Positions 28,270-37,086 of a DNA stretch of 64,000 bases are shown in pieces. This DNA is from Mycobacterium basiliense. GTDB lineage: Bacteria; Actinomycetota; Actinomycetes; Mycobacteriales; Mycobacteriaceae. Position numbers and translations under genes: made by a program. The notes below the pieces were generated by a model that saw only the letters and a program-made list of their open reading frames with translations, did not search any database and was not told the DNA's origin. Numbering within the stretch: position 1 is the first letter of the stretch; each line of letters begins with the position of its first letter. The stretch is taken from NCBI RefSeq assembly GCF_900292015.1, contig NZ_LR130759.1:4774001-4838000 (forward strand). Direction: 5' to 3'.

Positions 28270-29421
28270 TTATGGCGCCCCGACCTCGATCACCGTCGCC
28301 GAGCCCATGCCGCCGCCCGCGCACATCGCCGCGACTCCGATGCCGCCGCCGCGGCGGCGCAATTCGTGCACCAGCGTCACCAGCATTCGGGCGCCAGTCG
28401 CTGCCACTGGGTGTCCCAGTGAGCACCCGCTGCCGCTGACGTTGACTCGGTCCGGGTCGAGATCGAGCATCTTGACCGTCGCCACGCACATCGACGCGAA
28501 TGCCTCGTTGACTTCGAACAGGTCCACGTCAGAGATCGAAAGCTGGCCACGGGCAAGGGCTTTCGGTATGGCCTCGACCGGCGCCAGGCCGGTGGCCGCA
28601 GGGTCCACGCCCACGGACGCCCAGGACATGACCCGCGCCAGTGGCGGCAGTCCGAGCCGGTCACTGAGCTCGCCGGTCGCGATGGCCAACACCGCGGCAC
28701 CGTCGTTGACACCGCAGGCATTGCCCGCCGTGATCGAGAATCCTTCGATTTCAGGATGCAGGGGCTTGAGCGCGGCCAGCTTCGCCATGGTCGTGTCGCG
28801 GCGCGGATGTTCGTCGACCGCAAAGACACCGTGCGGCGTCTGGATCGGAACAATCTCTTCCTTGAACCGTCCTTCGTCGATGGCGGCGATCGCATTGCGA
28901 TGTGAGCGCAGCGCCCAGGCGTCCATCTCCTCACGGCTCACCCCGGCGGCCACGGCCGCGTTCCAGCCGACGGTGATCGACATGTCCATGTTGGGTGCGT
29001 CCGGCTGGTCGGGGTGGGTCGGCGGATACCAGTCGACCCATTCGCCATCGATGTGCATCCGACACCGCGGCGAGGTAGAGGCCGAATTCACCCCACCGGC
29101 GATGATGAGCCGGTCCATCCCGGCGCGCACGCTTGCCGCGGCACTCTGCACGGCCGCTTGTCCGGCAGCGCAGTGCCGGTTCTGAGCCAGGCCGGGCACC
29201 TGGCCAAGACCGGCCGTGATGGCCGCATGGCGGGCGACCACGCCGCCGCCATACAGACCCTCGCCCAGGATCACATCGTCGACCTGCCCAGAGTCCAGAT
29301 TCGCCGCGGCTTCGCTGACCACGTGGTGCGCCAGGTCGAACGCGGAGGTGTCACGCAATGTTCCTTTCCGCGCTGTTCCGATGGGAGTACGCAGGGCGGA
29401 CACGATCACGGCTTCGGGCAC
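28270..29421 (-). CDS. Thiolase (acetyl-CoA C-acyltransferase)
   Basis: The 383-residue thiolase has the acyl-enzyme Cys in QNRHCAAGQAA (C84), FSITAGNACGVNDGAA, the catalytic His in CSLGHPVAATGARM and the second Cys in MCAGGGMGSA. It would cleave 3-oxoacyl-CoA at the end of a beta-oxidation-like sequence. It is the first gene of a two-gene operon with meaB. It diverges from the iminopeptidase-like gene across a region with an operator-like palindrome (29481-29495). Confidence 0.92.
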   Translation of the reverse strand: MPEAVIVSALRTPIGTARKGTLRDTSAFDLAHHVVSEAAANLDSGQVDDVILGEGLYGGGVVARHAAITAGLGQVPGLAQNRHCAAGQAAVQSAAASVRAGMDRLIIAGGVNSASTSPRCRMHIDGEWVDWYPPTHPDQPDAPNMDMSITVGWNAAVAAGVSREEMDAWALRSHRNAIAAIDEGRFKEEIVPIQTPHGVFAVDEHPRRDTTMAKLAALKPLHPEIEGFSITAGNACGVNDGAAVLAIATGELSDRLGLPPLARVMSWASVGVDPAATGLAPVEAIPKALARGQLSISDVDLFEVNEAFASMCVATVKMLDLDPDRVNVSGSGCSLGHPVAATGARMLVTLVHELRRRGGGIGVAAMCAGGGMGSATVIEVGAP

Positions 29422-29480
29422 AGGTTCTCTCCAATTGCGGTGGCGCGGGAGCGTACGCCACCCACGCGCGAGAACACTAT

Positions 29481-29495
29481 TCTCGCATTACGAGA
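29481..29495. promoter_or_regulatory. Operator-like palindrome shared with the site at 41681
   Basis: TCTCG and CGAGA arms flank CATTA. The same 15-mer with one change occurs at 41681-41695. The site lies between the divergent thiolase and hydrolase genes, about 60 bases from the thiolase start and 50 from the hydrolase start. Confidence 0.6.
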
Positions 29496-29544
29496 GTATG
29501 AGTTGCAAGAAGGCCGGTTGCCGGCGCTTCTCTACACTGCTGCT

Positions 29545-30411
29545 GTGGCTCAGTCGGTGGCGACAATCGCGGTTCCCGGTGGCAAAGTCTGGTTCAAGCG
29601 CGTGGGCGGCGGGCCCGGGCTCCCCTTGCTCGTGGTGCATGGTGGGCCCGGCCTGCCGCACGACTACTTGAGGTCCCTGGAGCGCTTGGCCGACGAGCGC
29701 GAGGTCATTTTCTGGGATCAACTTGGCTGTGGAAATTCCGAATGCCCTTCAAACGTGGACCTTTGGACCATGGAGCGATCGGTGGCCGAGATGGACGCCG
29801 TGGTACACGCCCTGGATCTCAATTCCTGCCACATTTTTGGCAATTCATGGGGCGGTATGCTCGCCCAGCAGTATGTGCTCGACGCGGCCTGCGGCGCGGC
29901 TAGCTTGACCATCTCGAACAGCACTGCGTCCATCCCGGCATTTGCCGACTACGTGAGCCGGTTGAAGTCCGAGCTGGACCCGGCCACCCAATCTGCCATT
30001 GACCATCACGAAGCCGCCGGCACCACGGATTCGGCCGAATACCAGGCCGCGATCACCACGTGGAACGAGACGTACCTGTGCCGCGTTCGTCCCTGGCCGA
30101 GCGAGCTCTATGAAGCATTCCAGAACATGGGCAATGAGATCTTCCAGACGATGTTCGGGCCGAGCGACTTTCGCATTGTCGGCACCATCCGAAACTGGGA
30201 TGTGGTCGATCGACTGACCGCAATAACGCTGCCCACGCTGCTGCTGGCGGGCAAGTTCGACGAATGTTCACCGGAGCACATGCGGGAGATGCATCGACGA
30301 ATTTCCGGTTCGCGTTACGAGTTCTTCGAATCGACCGCGCACCTGCCCTTTATCGAGGAGCCCACCAGGTTTGACCGCGTGATGCGTGAATTCCTCAGCC
30401 AACATGAATGA
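29545..30411 (+). CDS. Proline iminopeptidase-like alpha/beta hydrolase (Rv0840c-like)
   Basis: The 288-residue hydrolase has HGGPG (32-36, the oxyanion motif typical of peptidase family S33), the nucleophile elbow GNSWGG (S101), the acid in AGKFDECSP and the His in STAHLPFIEEP. The frame is open far upstream into antisense of the thiolase gene. The GTG at 29545 is chosen because TACACT lies 6 bases ahead, which fits a leaderless mycobacterial transcript, and because the family homology begins there. The position matches pip (Rv0840c) in M. tuberculosis. The cleaved substrate may be a prolyl peptide or an amide. Confidence 0.88.
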   Translation: MAQSVATIAVPGGKVWFKRVGGGPGLPLLVVHGGPGLPHDYLRSLERLADEREVIFWDQLGCGNSECPSNVDLWTMERSVAEMDAVVHALDLNSCHIFGNSWGGMLAQQYVLDAACGAASLTISNSTASIPAFADYVSRLKSELDPATQSAIDHHEAAGTTDSAEYQAAITTWNETYLCRVRPWPSELYEAFQNMGNEIFQTMFGPSDFRIVGTIRNWDVVDRLTAITLPTLLLAGKFDECSPEHMREMHRRISGSRYEFFESTAHLPFIEEPTRFDRVMREFLSQHE

Positions 30412-30420
30412 TTGAGATCT

Positions 30421-31188
30421 TCAGCCCTTGCCCGCCGCCAGCCTGCCCACGAGCGAGCGGAAGTCCTCGGTGGTGAATGACTGATGTTCGGCCGAGAGTG
30501 CGTAGTCCAGACTCGCCAGGACAGCACGTTCGAGATGAATGTTGAGGACTCGTTTGGTGCTCTCGACCGCTTGCTGGGGCAGCTCCATAATGCGCTGAGC
30601 GCAGGCGGTGGCCTCGGTGACCGGGTCGTCCGCGACATGGTTGGCCAGCCCGAGCTGGACAGCCCGCTCGGCGCGAATTCGCGCGCCGGTCAGCGCATAT
30701 TCCTTGGCCAGCAACAGGCTGATTTGCAACGGCCAGGTCAGCGGCCCGCCGTCCGCGGCCACCAGCCCCACCTGAACATGCGGGTCGGCGAGAAACGCGT
30801 CCCGGGCGATGTAGACGATGTCGCTGAGTGCGACCAGGCTGCAGCCAAGTCCCACGGCGGGGCCATTGACCGCCGCTATCACCGGAACGCGGCAGCGCGC
30901 CATGCCCAGCACGATCTCCCGCCCATCTCGAATGGTCTTAGCGCGTAGGGCCGCATCCTCGGCAAGCTCGGCGAGGTACGAGAAGTCCCCGCCTGCCGAA
31001 AACGCCTTACCGCTGCCGGTCAGCACCGCAACGCGGGCGGCGGAATCGTCGGTTAGTCGCTGCCACAGCCGCGCAAGTCCAACATGCAGATTGTCGTTGA
31101 CCGCATTGAGATCATCCGGGCGGTTCAACGTGATAATCCGCAACGCCCCTTCCGCACGGACGTCGATTTCGGTTGGCATGTCATACAT
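30421..31188 (-). CDS. Enoyl-CoA hydratase/isomerase
   Basis: The 255-residue crotonase-family protein has GSGKAFSAGGDFSYL (oxyanion loop) and AAVNGPAVGLGCSLVALSDIV. The usual second catalytic Glu position reads VGLVAADGGPLTWPLQ, so the exact activity (hydratase, isomerase or hydrolase) is unclear. It starts one base after the acyl-CoA dehydrogenase stop and is the last gene of a four-gene overlapping operon (ligase, two dehydrogenases, hydratase). An alternative ATG lies at 31179. Confidence 0.9.
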   Translation of the reverse strand: MYDMPTEIDVRAEGALRIITLNRPDDLNAVNDNLHVGLARLWQRLTDDSAARVAVLTGSGKAFSAGGDFSYLAELAEDAALRAKTIRDGREIVLGMARCRVPVIAAVNGPAVGLGCSLVALSDIVYIARDAFLADPHVQVGLVAADGGPLTWPLQISLLLAKEYALTGARIRAERAVQLGLANHVADDPVTEATACAQRIMELPQQAVESTKRVLNIHLERAVLASLDYALSAEHQSFTTEDFRSLVGRLAAGKG

Positions 31189-31189
31189 G

Positions 31190-32287
31190 TCAGACCCCCA
31201 GTCCCAAGATTCGCGAAGCGATGATGTTCTTCTGTATCTGCGAGGTGCCGCCCATCACGCTTTGCGCGCGGCTGTATAGATACGCGCCGAAGAGGTCCGG
31301 ATCACGGGTACCACCAATGCCCAACGCAGCGTGCCCGACGGACTGTTCCACCCAGGTCATCAACAGCTTGTCCAGCGATCCTTCCGGTCCGTGTGATACG
31401 CCGTCGAGCTGTTCGGACAGCCGTCGCCGAACGTGGTGCGTCAGCATCTCCGCCTGGACGGCCGCCCAGGCGAGCTCATCACCTACCGGTCCATCGTTGC
31501 GCGCCAAAAGATCTGCGACCAACTTGTTGTAGCGGGCCGCATAGCCCAGCGTAGAAGGTTCCCGCTCGTGCCCGACTACGGTCATCGCGACCGCCCAGCC
31601 ATCGCCGGGCTCACCAACCATCCGGTCCGCCGGGACTATTGCGCCGTCGAAGAAGACCTGCCCGAACTCATTGCTGACTCCGCTCATCATTCGCAACGGG
31701 TGTTGCTGTACACCAGGCTGTTTCATCGCTACAACGAATGCCGAGAGGCCGCGATGACGGTTTGCGCCGTGCTCGGTTCTGGCCAGCAGCAGACACCAGT
31801 CAGCCACATCCGAGTAGCTGGTCCAGATCTTGTGCCCGTGGACCACGTAGTTGTCGCTGTTGTCGCCCGCTCTGGTGGCGGTGGTGGTCAACGATGCCAG
31901 ATCCGAGCCGGCGCCGGGCTCGCTGAATCCTTGGCACCAGCGCTCGGTGCCGTCGATGATGCCCGGCAGAAAGCGTTGTCGCAGTGCGTCGCTGCCGTGC
32001 CGGCCGATCCCGAAGACCAGGTAACCCACGCTAGGTCTCGGCGGAGCACCCGCACGCGCCAACTCTTCGTCGACGATCACGTCGTAGACCGGGGATAGTT
32101 CCAAGCCACCATATTCACGCGGCCAGGACAGCCCGAAGAATCCTGCTTGGTAGAGGGCTCGATGCCAATCGGCCTGCCGCGCCCAGTATTCGTCACCGGA
32201 ACCGTGATACTCCTTGGTGTGCAGCGAAAGCCAGCTTCTTAAGCGGTCCCGGAAAGCGGCCTCCTGTGGTGAATCACGAAAATCCAA
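31190..32287 (-). CDS. Acyl-CoA dehydrogenase (FadE-type), larger subunit
   Basis: The 365-residue protein has GFFGLSWPREYGG, FSEPGAGSDLAS, HKIWTSYSDVADWCLLLARTE and C-terminal MGGTSQIQKNIIASRILGLG, all typical of acyl-CoA dehydrogenases. The start is a TTG with a near-perfect ribosome-binding site (GAAGGAGGT) 6-7 bases upstream. It overlaps the preceding dehydrogenase gene by 14 bases. Paired fadE genes of this kind in mycobacteria often make alpha2beta2 enzymes acting on short or cyclic acyl-CoAs, as in cholesterol side-chain degradation; that is inference here. Confidence 0.92.
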   Translation of the reverse strand: MDFRDSPQEAAFRDRLRSWLSLHTKEYHGSGDEYWARQADWHRALYQAGFFGLSWPREYGGLELSPVYDVIVDEELARAGAPPRPSVGYLVFGIGRHGSDALRQRFLPGIIDGTERWCQGFSEPGAGSDLASLTTTATRAGDNSDNYVVHGHKIWTSYSDVADWCLLLARTEHGANRHRGLSAFVVAMKQPGVQQHPLRMMSGVSNEFGQVFFDGAIVPADRMVGEPGDGWAVAMTVVGHEREPSTLGYAARYNKLVADLLARNDGPVGDELAWAAVQAEMLTHHVRRRLSEQLDGVSHGPEGSLDKLLMTWVEQSVGHAALGIGGTRDPDLFGAYLYSRAQSVMGGTSQIQKNIIASRILGLGV

Positions 32288-33179
32288 GACCGACCTCCTT
32301 CAAGCTCGCCGGCCACAGCTCGGTCGATGTCAGCGCGCGACGCAGGTACACGTGCACCAGGCAGTCCCAGGTGTTACCAATGCCACCATGTACCTGTACC
32401 GCGGTCTCGCACACGGTTCGAGTTGCACGCGCGCAATACACTTTCGCGACGCGGGCCGCGTGCACGGCTTCACCCGGCGTGAGTTCGTCCACCGCCCATG
32501 CGGCATGCCGCAACACACTGACCGAACCTTCGATCAGGGCGAGACTTTCCGCCAGTAGGTGGGCAACAGCCTGATAGGAACCGATCGGTTTGCCGTATTG
32601 TTCCCGAAGCTTTGCGTAGTCGCATGCGACGGCGTGCACGCCGCGCGCACCGCCTACCAAGTCCGCCGCCGTGGCGACCTGCGCCAGCGCGTGCCATCGT
32701 TGGGCGGCATCGGCGGCGATCTCGCCGAGAACCACCGGTGATCCGACGATCTCGGCCGCGAGTCTGGTCAAATCCGCTGCGGTAGTGCCGGAATCCAGAT
32801 CGGCGGCCACGACACGAGAACCGGCGAGCAGTAGTGCACGCCGATATCCGCGGGTATCGAAGGCATGAGCGCCGACGCCGATGGTTACGCCGGGCACGTC
32901 GACGTCGAGGTGGCGGGCTAGGTCGTCGGCCAGCACCGGGCCAAGAAACGCGGCGTCCACCAGCCGGCGCCCGAATTCCTCGGCGACGACCGCGACCTCA
33001 ACGCCGGACGCTCCATCGGAGCGCAGCGAACGCCAGCCCGCCAGGTCAATCTGTCTGTCCAGAAGCGCACGTCGATTCTTGTCGGCCAGGTCTTGCACCG
33101 ATCCGGGACCAAGCTCATCCGCCATTTTCGCTGCGGCGTCACGCAGCTGCTGCTGCTCAGCTGTCAAACGTACGTCCAT
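32274..33179 (-). CDS. Acyl-CoA dehydrogenase (FadE-type), smaller subunit
   Basis: The 301-residue protein is clearly shorter than a normal acyl-CoA dehydrogenase (about 380). It has YAKLREQYGKPIGSYQAVAHLLAE and VCETAVQVHGGIGNTWDCLVHVYLRRA, the C-terminal FAD-domain motifs, while the central beta domain is reduced. It overlaps both neighbours (14 and 23 bases). The reduced size and tight coupling to another fadE gene suggest it is one half of a heteromeric dehydrogenase. Confidence 0.9.
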   Translation of the reverse strand: MDVRLTAEQQQLRDAAAKMADELGPGSVQDLADKNRRALLDRQIDLAGWRSLRSDGASGVEVAVVAEEFGRRLVDAAFLGPVLADDLARHLDVDVPGVTIGVGAHAFDTRGYRRALLLAGSRVVAADLDSGTTAADLTRLAAEIVGSPVVLGEIAADAAQRWHALAQVATAADLVGGARGVHAVACDYAKLREQYGKPIGSYQAVAHLLAESLALIEGSVSVLRHAAWAVDELTPGEAVHAARVAKVYCARATRTVCETAVQVHGGIGNTWDCLVHVYLRRALTSTELWPASLKEVGLGFS

Positions 33180-34587
33180 AATGCTCCTTGAGCACCCGGC
33201 GCAACACCTTGCCAGAGGGCAGACGAGGGATCTCGGCTACGAACACCACTCGCTTTAGTCGCTTGTAGGACGCGAGCTTGGCCTCCACCCGGGCGATGAG
33301 TTCGGCGGCGTCGACCGGTGCCTGGGTGGCGACCGCGGCGACAACGGCCTCGCCGTCGGGACCGTCGGGGACGCCGAATACCCCGCAATCCCTAACCGCA
33401 GGATGGCCATGCAAGACCTTCTCGATTTCAGCGGGCGCGACTTGGAATCCGCGCACCTTGATCATCTCTTTGAGTCGGTCGGTAATTCGCAGCCAGCCGT
33501 CGTCGTCCAGCCAGCCGACGTCACCGGTCCGATACCAGCCGCCGCACCGGACCTCGGCGGTCGCTGCTGCCGGCAAATAGCCCGCCATCAGGGAAGCCGA
33601 CCGCGCCTGAATCTCACCCGCCGCGCCCGAATCCACGGGCTGACCCGTGTCCAGCGAGACGACCCGCAGTTGCACTCCCGGTACCGCGCGCCCGACAGTG
33701 TCTAGCCGCGCATCATCGAGTGGACTGCACGCGATCACCGGCAGCTCCGTGGTGCCGTAGGCGGGCACCCATCCGACGCCGGTACGCGTCGTCACCGTCT
33801 CGGCGACGCTCGCGCTGATCGGCGTGGCACCCCACATGATGAACCGCAGTGACGACAAGTCGTAGGACTCCAGCCGCGGATGCGCGGCGATTGCCAGCGC
33901 AATGGGAGCCACCGCCATTTCGACTGTGATGCGGTCGGTTTCGATGTGCTGCAACATCCGGTCCACGTCGAAGCGCCGATGCAGGCGCAGCCAAGCGCCG
34001 GTCCGCAACGCGGTCAGGATGTTGAGCAGGCCGAGGATGTGCGAAGGCGGTGTCGCGATCTGGATGCGGTCGCGTGCGGTGAGCTGCAACGCGTCCCGCC
34101 AATGGCGAACGGAGGCGGCCAGCGATGCATGGGTGTGCCGGACCGCCTTTGGCAGCCCCGTGGTTCCGGAACTGAACACCAGCACCGCGTCGCCCTCCGA
34201 CGCCGACGGTCCAACCACCGATGCACCGGCGGTGATCGGTTCGTCGAGGTGCAGCATCGGCATCAGGTCGGCAAGCACCGGCTGGTCGCCCATGGCATGG
34301 GCCGGCTCGGTCAGCGCGAGGGCGTGGTCGACCTCGTCACGCTTCCAGGCGGGACTGATCAGGAGCGCGGTCGCTCCAAGCCGCCAGATCCCGAGCAATG
34401 CGGCGACGAACTCCGGCCGGTTGGACGCCATGAGCGCAACCCGTTCGCCGGCGATGACACCCGCTTTGCGCAGAGCTGCGGCCAGAGCACCGGCCGATGC
34501 GTCCAGGTCGGGCAGGCTATATCGCCGATCCTCGAACGCGAGCGCGGCCGGCTCGGTCACTCTCGTCCTTCCGACACTCCAGACCAC
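33157..34587 (-). CDS. AMP-forming acyl-CoA ligase
   Basis: The 476-residue ANL-family enzyme has the P-loop-like FSSGTTGLPKAVRHTH, AYGTTELP, the YRTGDVGWLDDDGWL signature, RLKEMIKVRG hinge and the C-terminal catalytic Lys in LPSGKVLRRVL. It would activate a free acid to its CoA thioester with ATP and feed the dehydrogenases encoded downstream. The start is a GTG. The promoter region contains a palindrome (34612-34626) and diverges from the ferredoxin gene. Substrate class (aromatic, alicyclic or branched acid) cannot be read off. Confidence 0.92.
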   Translation of the reverse strand: MVWSVGRTRVTEPAALAFEDRRYSLPDLDASAGALAAALRKAGVIAGERVALMASNRPEFVAALLGIWRLGATALLISPAWKRDEVDHALALTEPAHAMGDQPVLADLMPMLHLDEPITAGASVVGPSASEGDAVLVFSSGTTGLPKAVRHTHASLAASVRHWRDALQLTARDRIQIATPPSHILGLLNILTALRTGAWLRLHRRFDVDRMLQHIETDRITVEMAVAPIALAIAAHPRLESYDLSSLRFIMWGATPISASVAETVTTRTGVGWVPAYGTTELPVIACSPLDDARLDTVGRAVPGVQLRVVSLDTGQPVDSGAAGEIQARSASLMAGYLPAAATAEVRCGGWYRTGDVGWLDDDGWLRITDRLKEMIKVRGFQVAPAEIEKVLHGHPAVRDCGVFGVPDGPDGEAVVAAVATQAPVDAAELIARVEAKLASYKRLKRVVFVAEIPRLPSGKVLRRVLKEHYGRTFDS

Positions 34588-34611
34588 CTTGAGAAGGTAC
34601 TATCGTTTGGG

Positions 34612-34626
34612 GAGAATAATATTCTC
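34612..34626. promoter_or_regulatory. Palindrome between ligase operon and ferredoxin gene
   Basis: GAGAATA and TATTCTC arms flank a single A, giving a perfect 15-bp palindrome 25 bases upstream of the ligase start. It is a candidate operator for the divergent ligase and ferredoxin promoters. Its half-site differs in orientation from the sites at 29481 and 41681. Confidence 0.5.
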
Positions 34627-34700
34627 TATTCTGAAGAACGCAAGTGACTATCGTTCCCGGTTAGTCCGGTTTGATCCCGGAGCAACGCAAGAAGGCGGTC

Positions 34701-34982
34701 ATGGCGCAACCAGGCATGGTGACGATCCACCTCGACCGCAAGATGGTGTCCGTACCGCTGGTCCCCGGCGAGACCCTTTTGGAGTGCGCGCGAAGGGCCG
34801 GTCTGGACCCACCGTTCAACTGCGAGGCCGGCAACTGCGGCACCTGCATGGCCCGGCTCACCGAGGGCGGCGCGACCATGCGGATCAATGACGCGCTCGA
34901 CGACAGCGAGGTGGCCGACGGGTACATTCTGACCTGCCAGGGCATTCCGGACACTCCGTCGATCACTGTGCGCTACGAGTAG
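34701..34982 (+). CDS. Plant-type 2Fe-2S ferredoxin
   Basis: The 93-residue protein has the cluster ligands C41, C46, C49 and C79 (NCEAGNCGTCMARL and LTCQG), the CX4CX2C...C pattern of plant-type ferredoxins. The ATG at 34701 has AAGGCGG upstream; a longer reading from 34671 adds ten residues without support. It stands alone, with no ferredoxin reductase or oxygenase gene adjacent, so it may serve an oxygenase or cytochrome P450 encoded elsewhere. It diverges from the ligase gene. Confidence 0.92.
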   Translation: MAQPGMVTIHLDRKMVSVPLVPGETLLECARRAGLDPPFNCEAGNCGTCMARLTEGGATMRINDALDDSEVADGYILTCQGIPDTPSITVRYE

Positions 34983-35104
34983 CCGGCCGGGAGCCATCGA
35001 CCGTGGCCAGCGGCATCATTCATGTCGAGAGTCGACCCAGTTCGCCCGACCGCGAGCAGCAGTACAACACCTGGCACACCGGGAGAGTCGACCGTCCGAC
35101 AGCC

Positions 35105-36133
35105 CTACCGGAGCTGTGGCGCCGGGCGGTACTGCGGCCGATAGCCCGACAGCTGGACCGGGTTACCGACCAGACGGAAATCACCTGCACGAATGATCGA
35201 TTCGGGATTTTCCCTCAACGCCTGCGACAAGGTACGAACGGCCGCCGCCGGCACCCCCAGCGGACGTAGTCGGCGCTCCCACCCGGTTGCGGTGTCGGCT
35301 GCCAACACTGACGTCACCGTGGCGATCACCTCATCGCGCCGGGATGCCCGCTCGGCCATGGTCACGAAGCCATTGATGCCGGCCTCGTCGGCAAAAGACT
35401 TCCAGAATCCGTCGTGGGTGACGAATAACGCCAGATAACCTTCGGCAGTGGGGAATAGCTGGGCCGGGACGTAGTACGAGTGCGCGCCGTGCGGTCGGCG
35501 CTGCGGCTCGGCACCGTCGTTCAGGTAGGCGGCCGCGTGGTAGTTCAGCTGCGAGAGCATGACGTCGAACAGGGGCACATCCACCTGTCCGCCACGACCC
35601 GAGATGATGGCCGCTAGCAGTCCCAGCGCCGCACACATTCCGGTGGAATTGTCGGCTGACGAGTAGCCCGGCAAGATGGGCGGACCGTCCGGTTCGCCGG
35701 TGAGCGCCGCGGTACCGCTGGCCGCCTGAATCACGTAGTCGAACGCCGGATCATCACCGCCGCACAATCCGAAGCCGGTAATCGCCACGCAAACGATCCG
35801 TTCGTTCCACCGCCGCAGCGCCTCATAGGTCAACCCCAACCGGCGGATTGCCGAGGGTTTCAGATTCACCAGCAGCGCGTGTGACTCGGCCGCCAACTCA
35901 CCCAATCGGCGCTGTCCCGCTTCAGAATTCAGATCAAGACAGATGCTCGACTTGTTGCGGTTGAGGCTGGCGAAGTAGCTGTCGCCGACCGCGCGCGAGA
36001 TCTCGCCCCCAGGAGGTTCGATCTTGACGACGTCGGCGCCGAAATCGGCCAACAGCATGGCGGCGTACGGACCGGCCAACATCGTTCCGACCTCGAGGAT
36101 GCGTATTCCCGCCAACGGGCCGGTGGGCTTCAC
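35105..36133 (-). CDS. Type III CoA-transferase (CaiB/BaiF family)
   Basis: The 342-residue protein has LAGIRILEVGTMLAGPYAAM, LLADFGADVVKIEPPGG, NRNKSSICLDL and the putative catalytic Asp in YSSADNSTGM (D161). It is shorter than most family members (around 400 residues). The family moves CoA from an acyl-CoA donor to an acid, or racemises 2-methylacyl-CoAs. Its ATG overlaps the LLM gene stop by four bases. It ends the mutase operon. It could activate a dicarboxylic acid or epimerise a branched acyl-CoA for the mutase. Confidence 0.9.
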   Translation of the reverse strand: MKPTGPLAGIRILEVGTMLAGPYAAMLLADFGADVVKIEPPGGEISRAVGDSYFASLNRNKSSICLDLNSEAGQRRLGELAAESHALLVNLKPSAIRRLGLTYEALRRWNERIVCVAITGFGLCGGDDPAFDYVIQAASGTAALTGEPDGPPILPGYSSADNSTGMCAALGLLAAIISGRGGQVDVPLFDVMLSQLNYHAAAYLNDGAEPQRRPHGAHSYYVPAQLFPTAEGYLALFVTHDGFWKSFADEAGINGFVTMAERASRRDEVIATVTSVLAADTATGWERRLRPLGVPAAAVRTLSQALRENPESIIRAGDFRLVGNPVQLSGYRPQYRPAPQLR

Positions 36134-37086
36134 CGTAACTCCGTTGCCAGCTCGGCGATCAGCTCGCGGGTGCGGCGTTTGGAGGCCACCAGCTCCTCCC
36201 GGTCGTCACCGATCGGCAGTAGCCGCACCGACAAATCCGTGACGCCGGCATCCGCGAATCGCCGGAATCGAGCCAAGATTGCGTCCTCGTCGCCGGCCGC
36301 GCAGATGTCGCCGACGTCATTGGCGTCCCCATATCCGAGCAGCCGCTGGTAGTTCGGTGAAACCTCGGCTTCACCCAAAATGCGGTTGGCGCGCTCTCGT
36401 GCAGCGTCGACCTCGCCTGCCGCGCACAGGCATACGGGAATTCCGGCAACGATGCGCGGAGCGGGGCGTCCGGCGTTGTCGGCGGCCTTGATGATCCGCG
36501 GCCGGACATGTTCGGCCACCGCGCGTTCGTCGGCCATCCACAGCACGGTACCGTCGGCCCGCTCGCCCGCAATGGTCAGCATTACCGGCCCGAGTGCTGC
36601 GATCAGCACCGGCAAGGGTGCCACCGGTCCCAGGTCCAACGGGTTGTGCACCCGAAATGTCGCGTTCTGCACATCAACCGGGCCGGGGTTGGCAAACGCA
36701 GCGGCCAGCACCTCGAGGTAGTCGCGGGTGTAGGCCGCTGGTCGCCGGTAGGCAATCCCGAGCATGTCATCGATGATCCAGTGATGCGACGGCCCGACAC
36801 CGAGTACCAGGCGACCACCCGTTGCCGCGTGCACCGATAGTGCTTGGCGGGCCAACGCGATGGGATGCTGCGCCTGTAACGGAACAACCGCTGTCCCTAG
36901 TTCGATCCGATGGGTGCGCATCCCCATGAGGGCGACCGCCAACAGCGCGTCAAAATCGTTGGGAATCTGCGGAATCCAGGCACTGTCCAGGCCGGCACTC
37001 TCGGCCCAGTCGATATCGGCCAACATCCGGGAGACCTTGCGCGCCGAGTCCCCGCGCTCGGGTCCGACCATTACTCCGATACGCAC
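36130..37086 (-). CDS. LLM-class F420/flavin-dependent oxidoreductase
   Basis: The 318-residue luciferase-like protein has MRIGVMVGPERGDSA, HRIELGTAVVPLQAQHP and GRLVLGVGPSHHWIIDDMLG, which look like the F420-dependent mycobacterial group. It overlaps the B12-binding subunit gene by 16 bases, so it is strongly coupled to the mutase. A redox step on the acid or aldehyde around the mutase reaction is possible. F420 use is inferred from resemblance only. Confidence 0.88.
   Translation of the reverse strand: MRIGVMVGPERGDSARKVSRMLADIDWAESAGLDSAWIPQIPNDFDALLAVALMGMRTHRIELGTAVVPLQAQHPIALARQALSVHAATGGRLVLGVGPSHHWIIDDMLGIAYRRPAAYTRDYLEVLAAAFANPGPVDVQNATFRVHNPLDLGPVAPLPVLIAALGPVMLTIAGERADGTVLWMADERAVAEHVRPRIIKAADNAGRPAPRIVAGIPVCLCAAGEVDAARERANRILGEAEVSPNYQRLLGYGDANDVGDICAAGDEDAILARFRRFADAGVTDLSVRLLPIGDDREELVASKRRTRELIAELATELR

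Noticed and set aside
29014..29544. Long N-terminal region of the pip-like hydrolase
   Set aside because: The stretch is antisense to the thiolase gene and has no hydrolase features; the leaderless GTG at 29545 explains the start.
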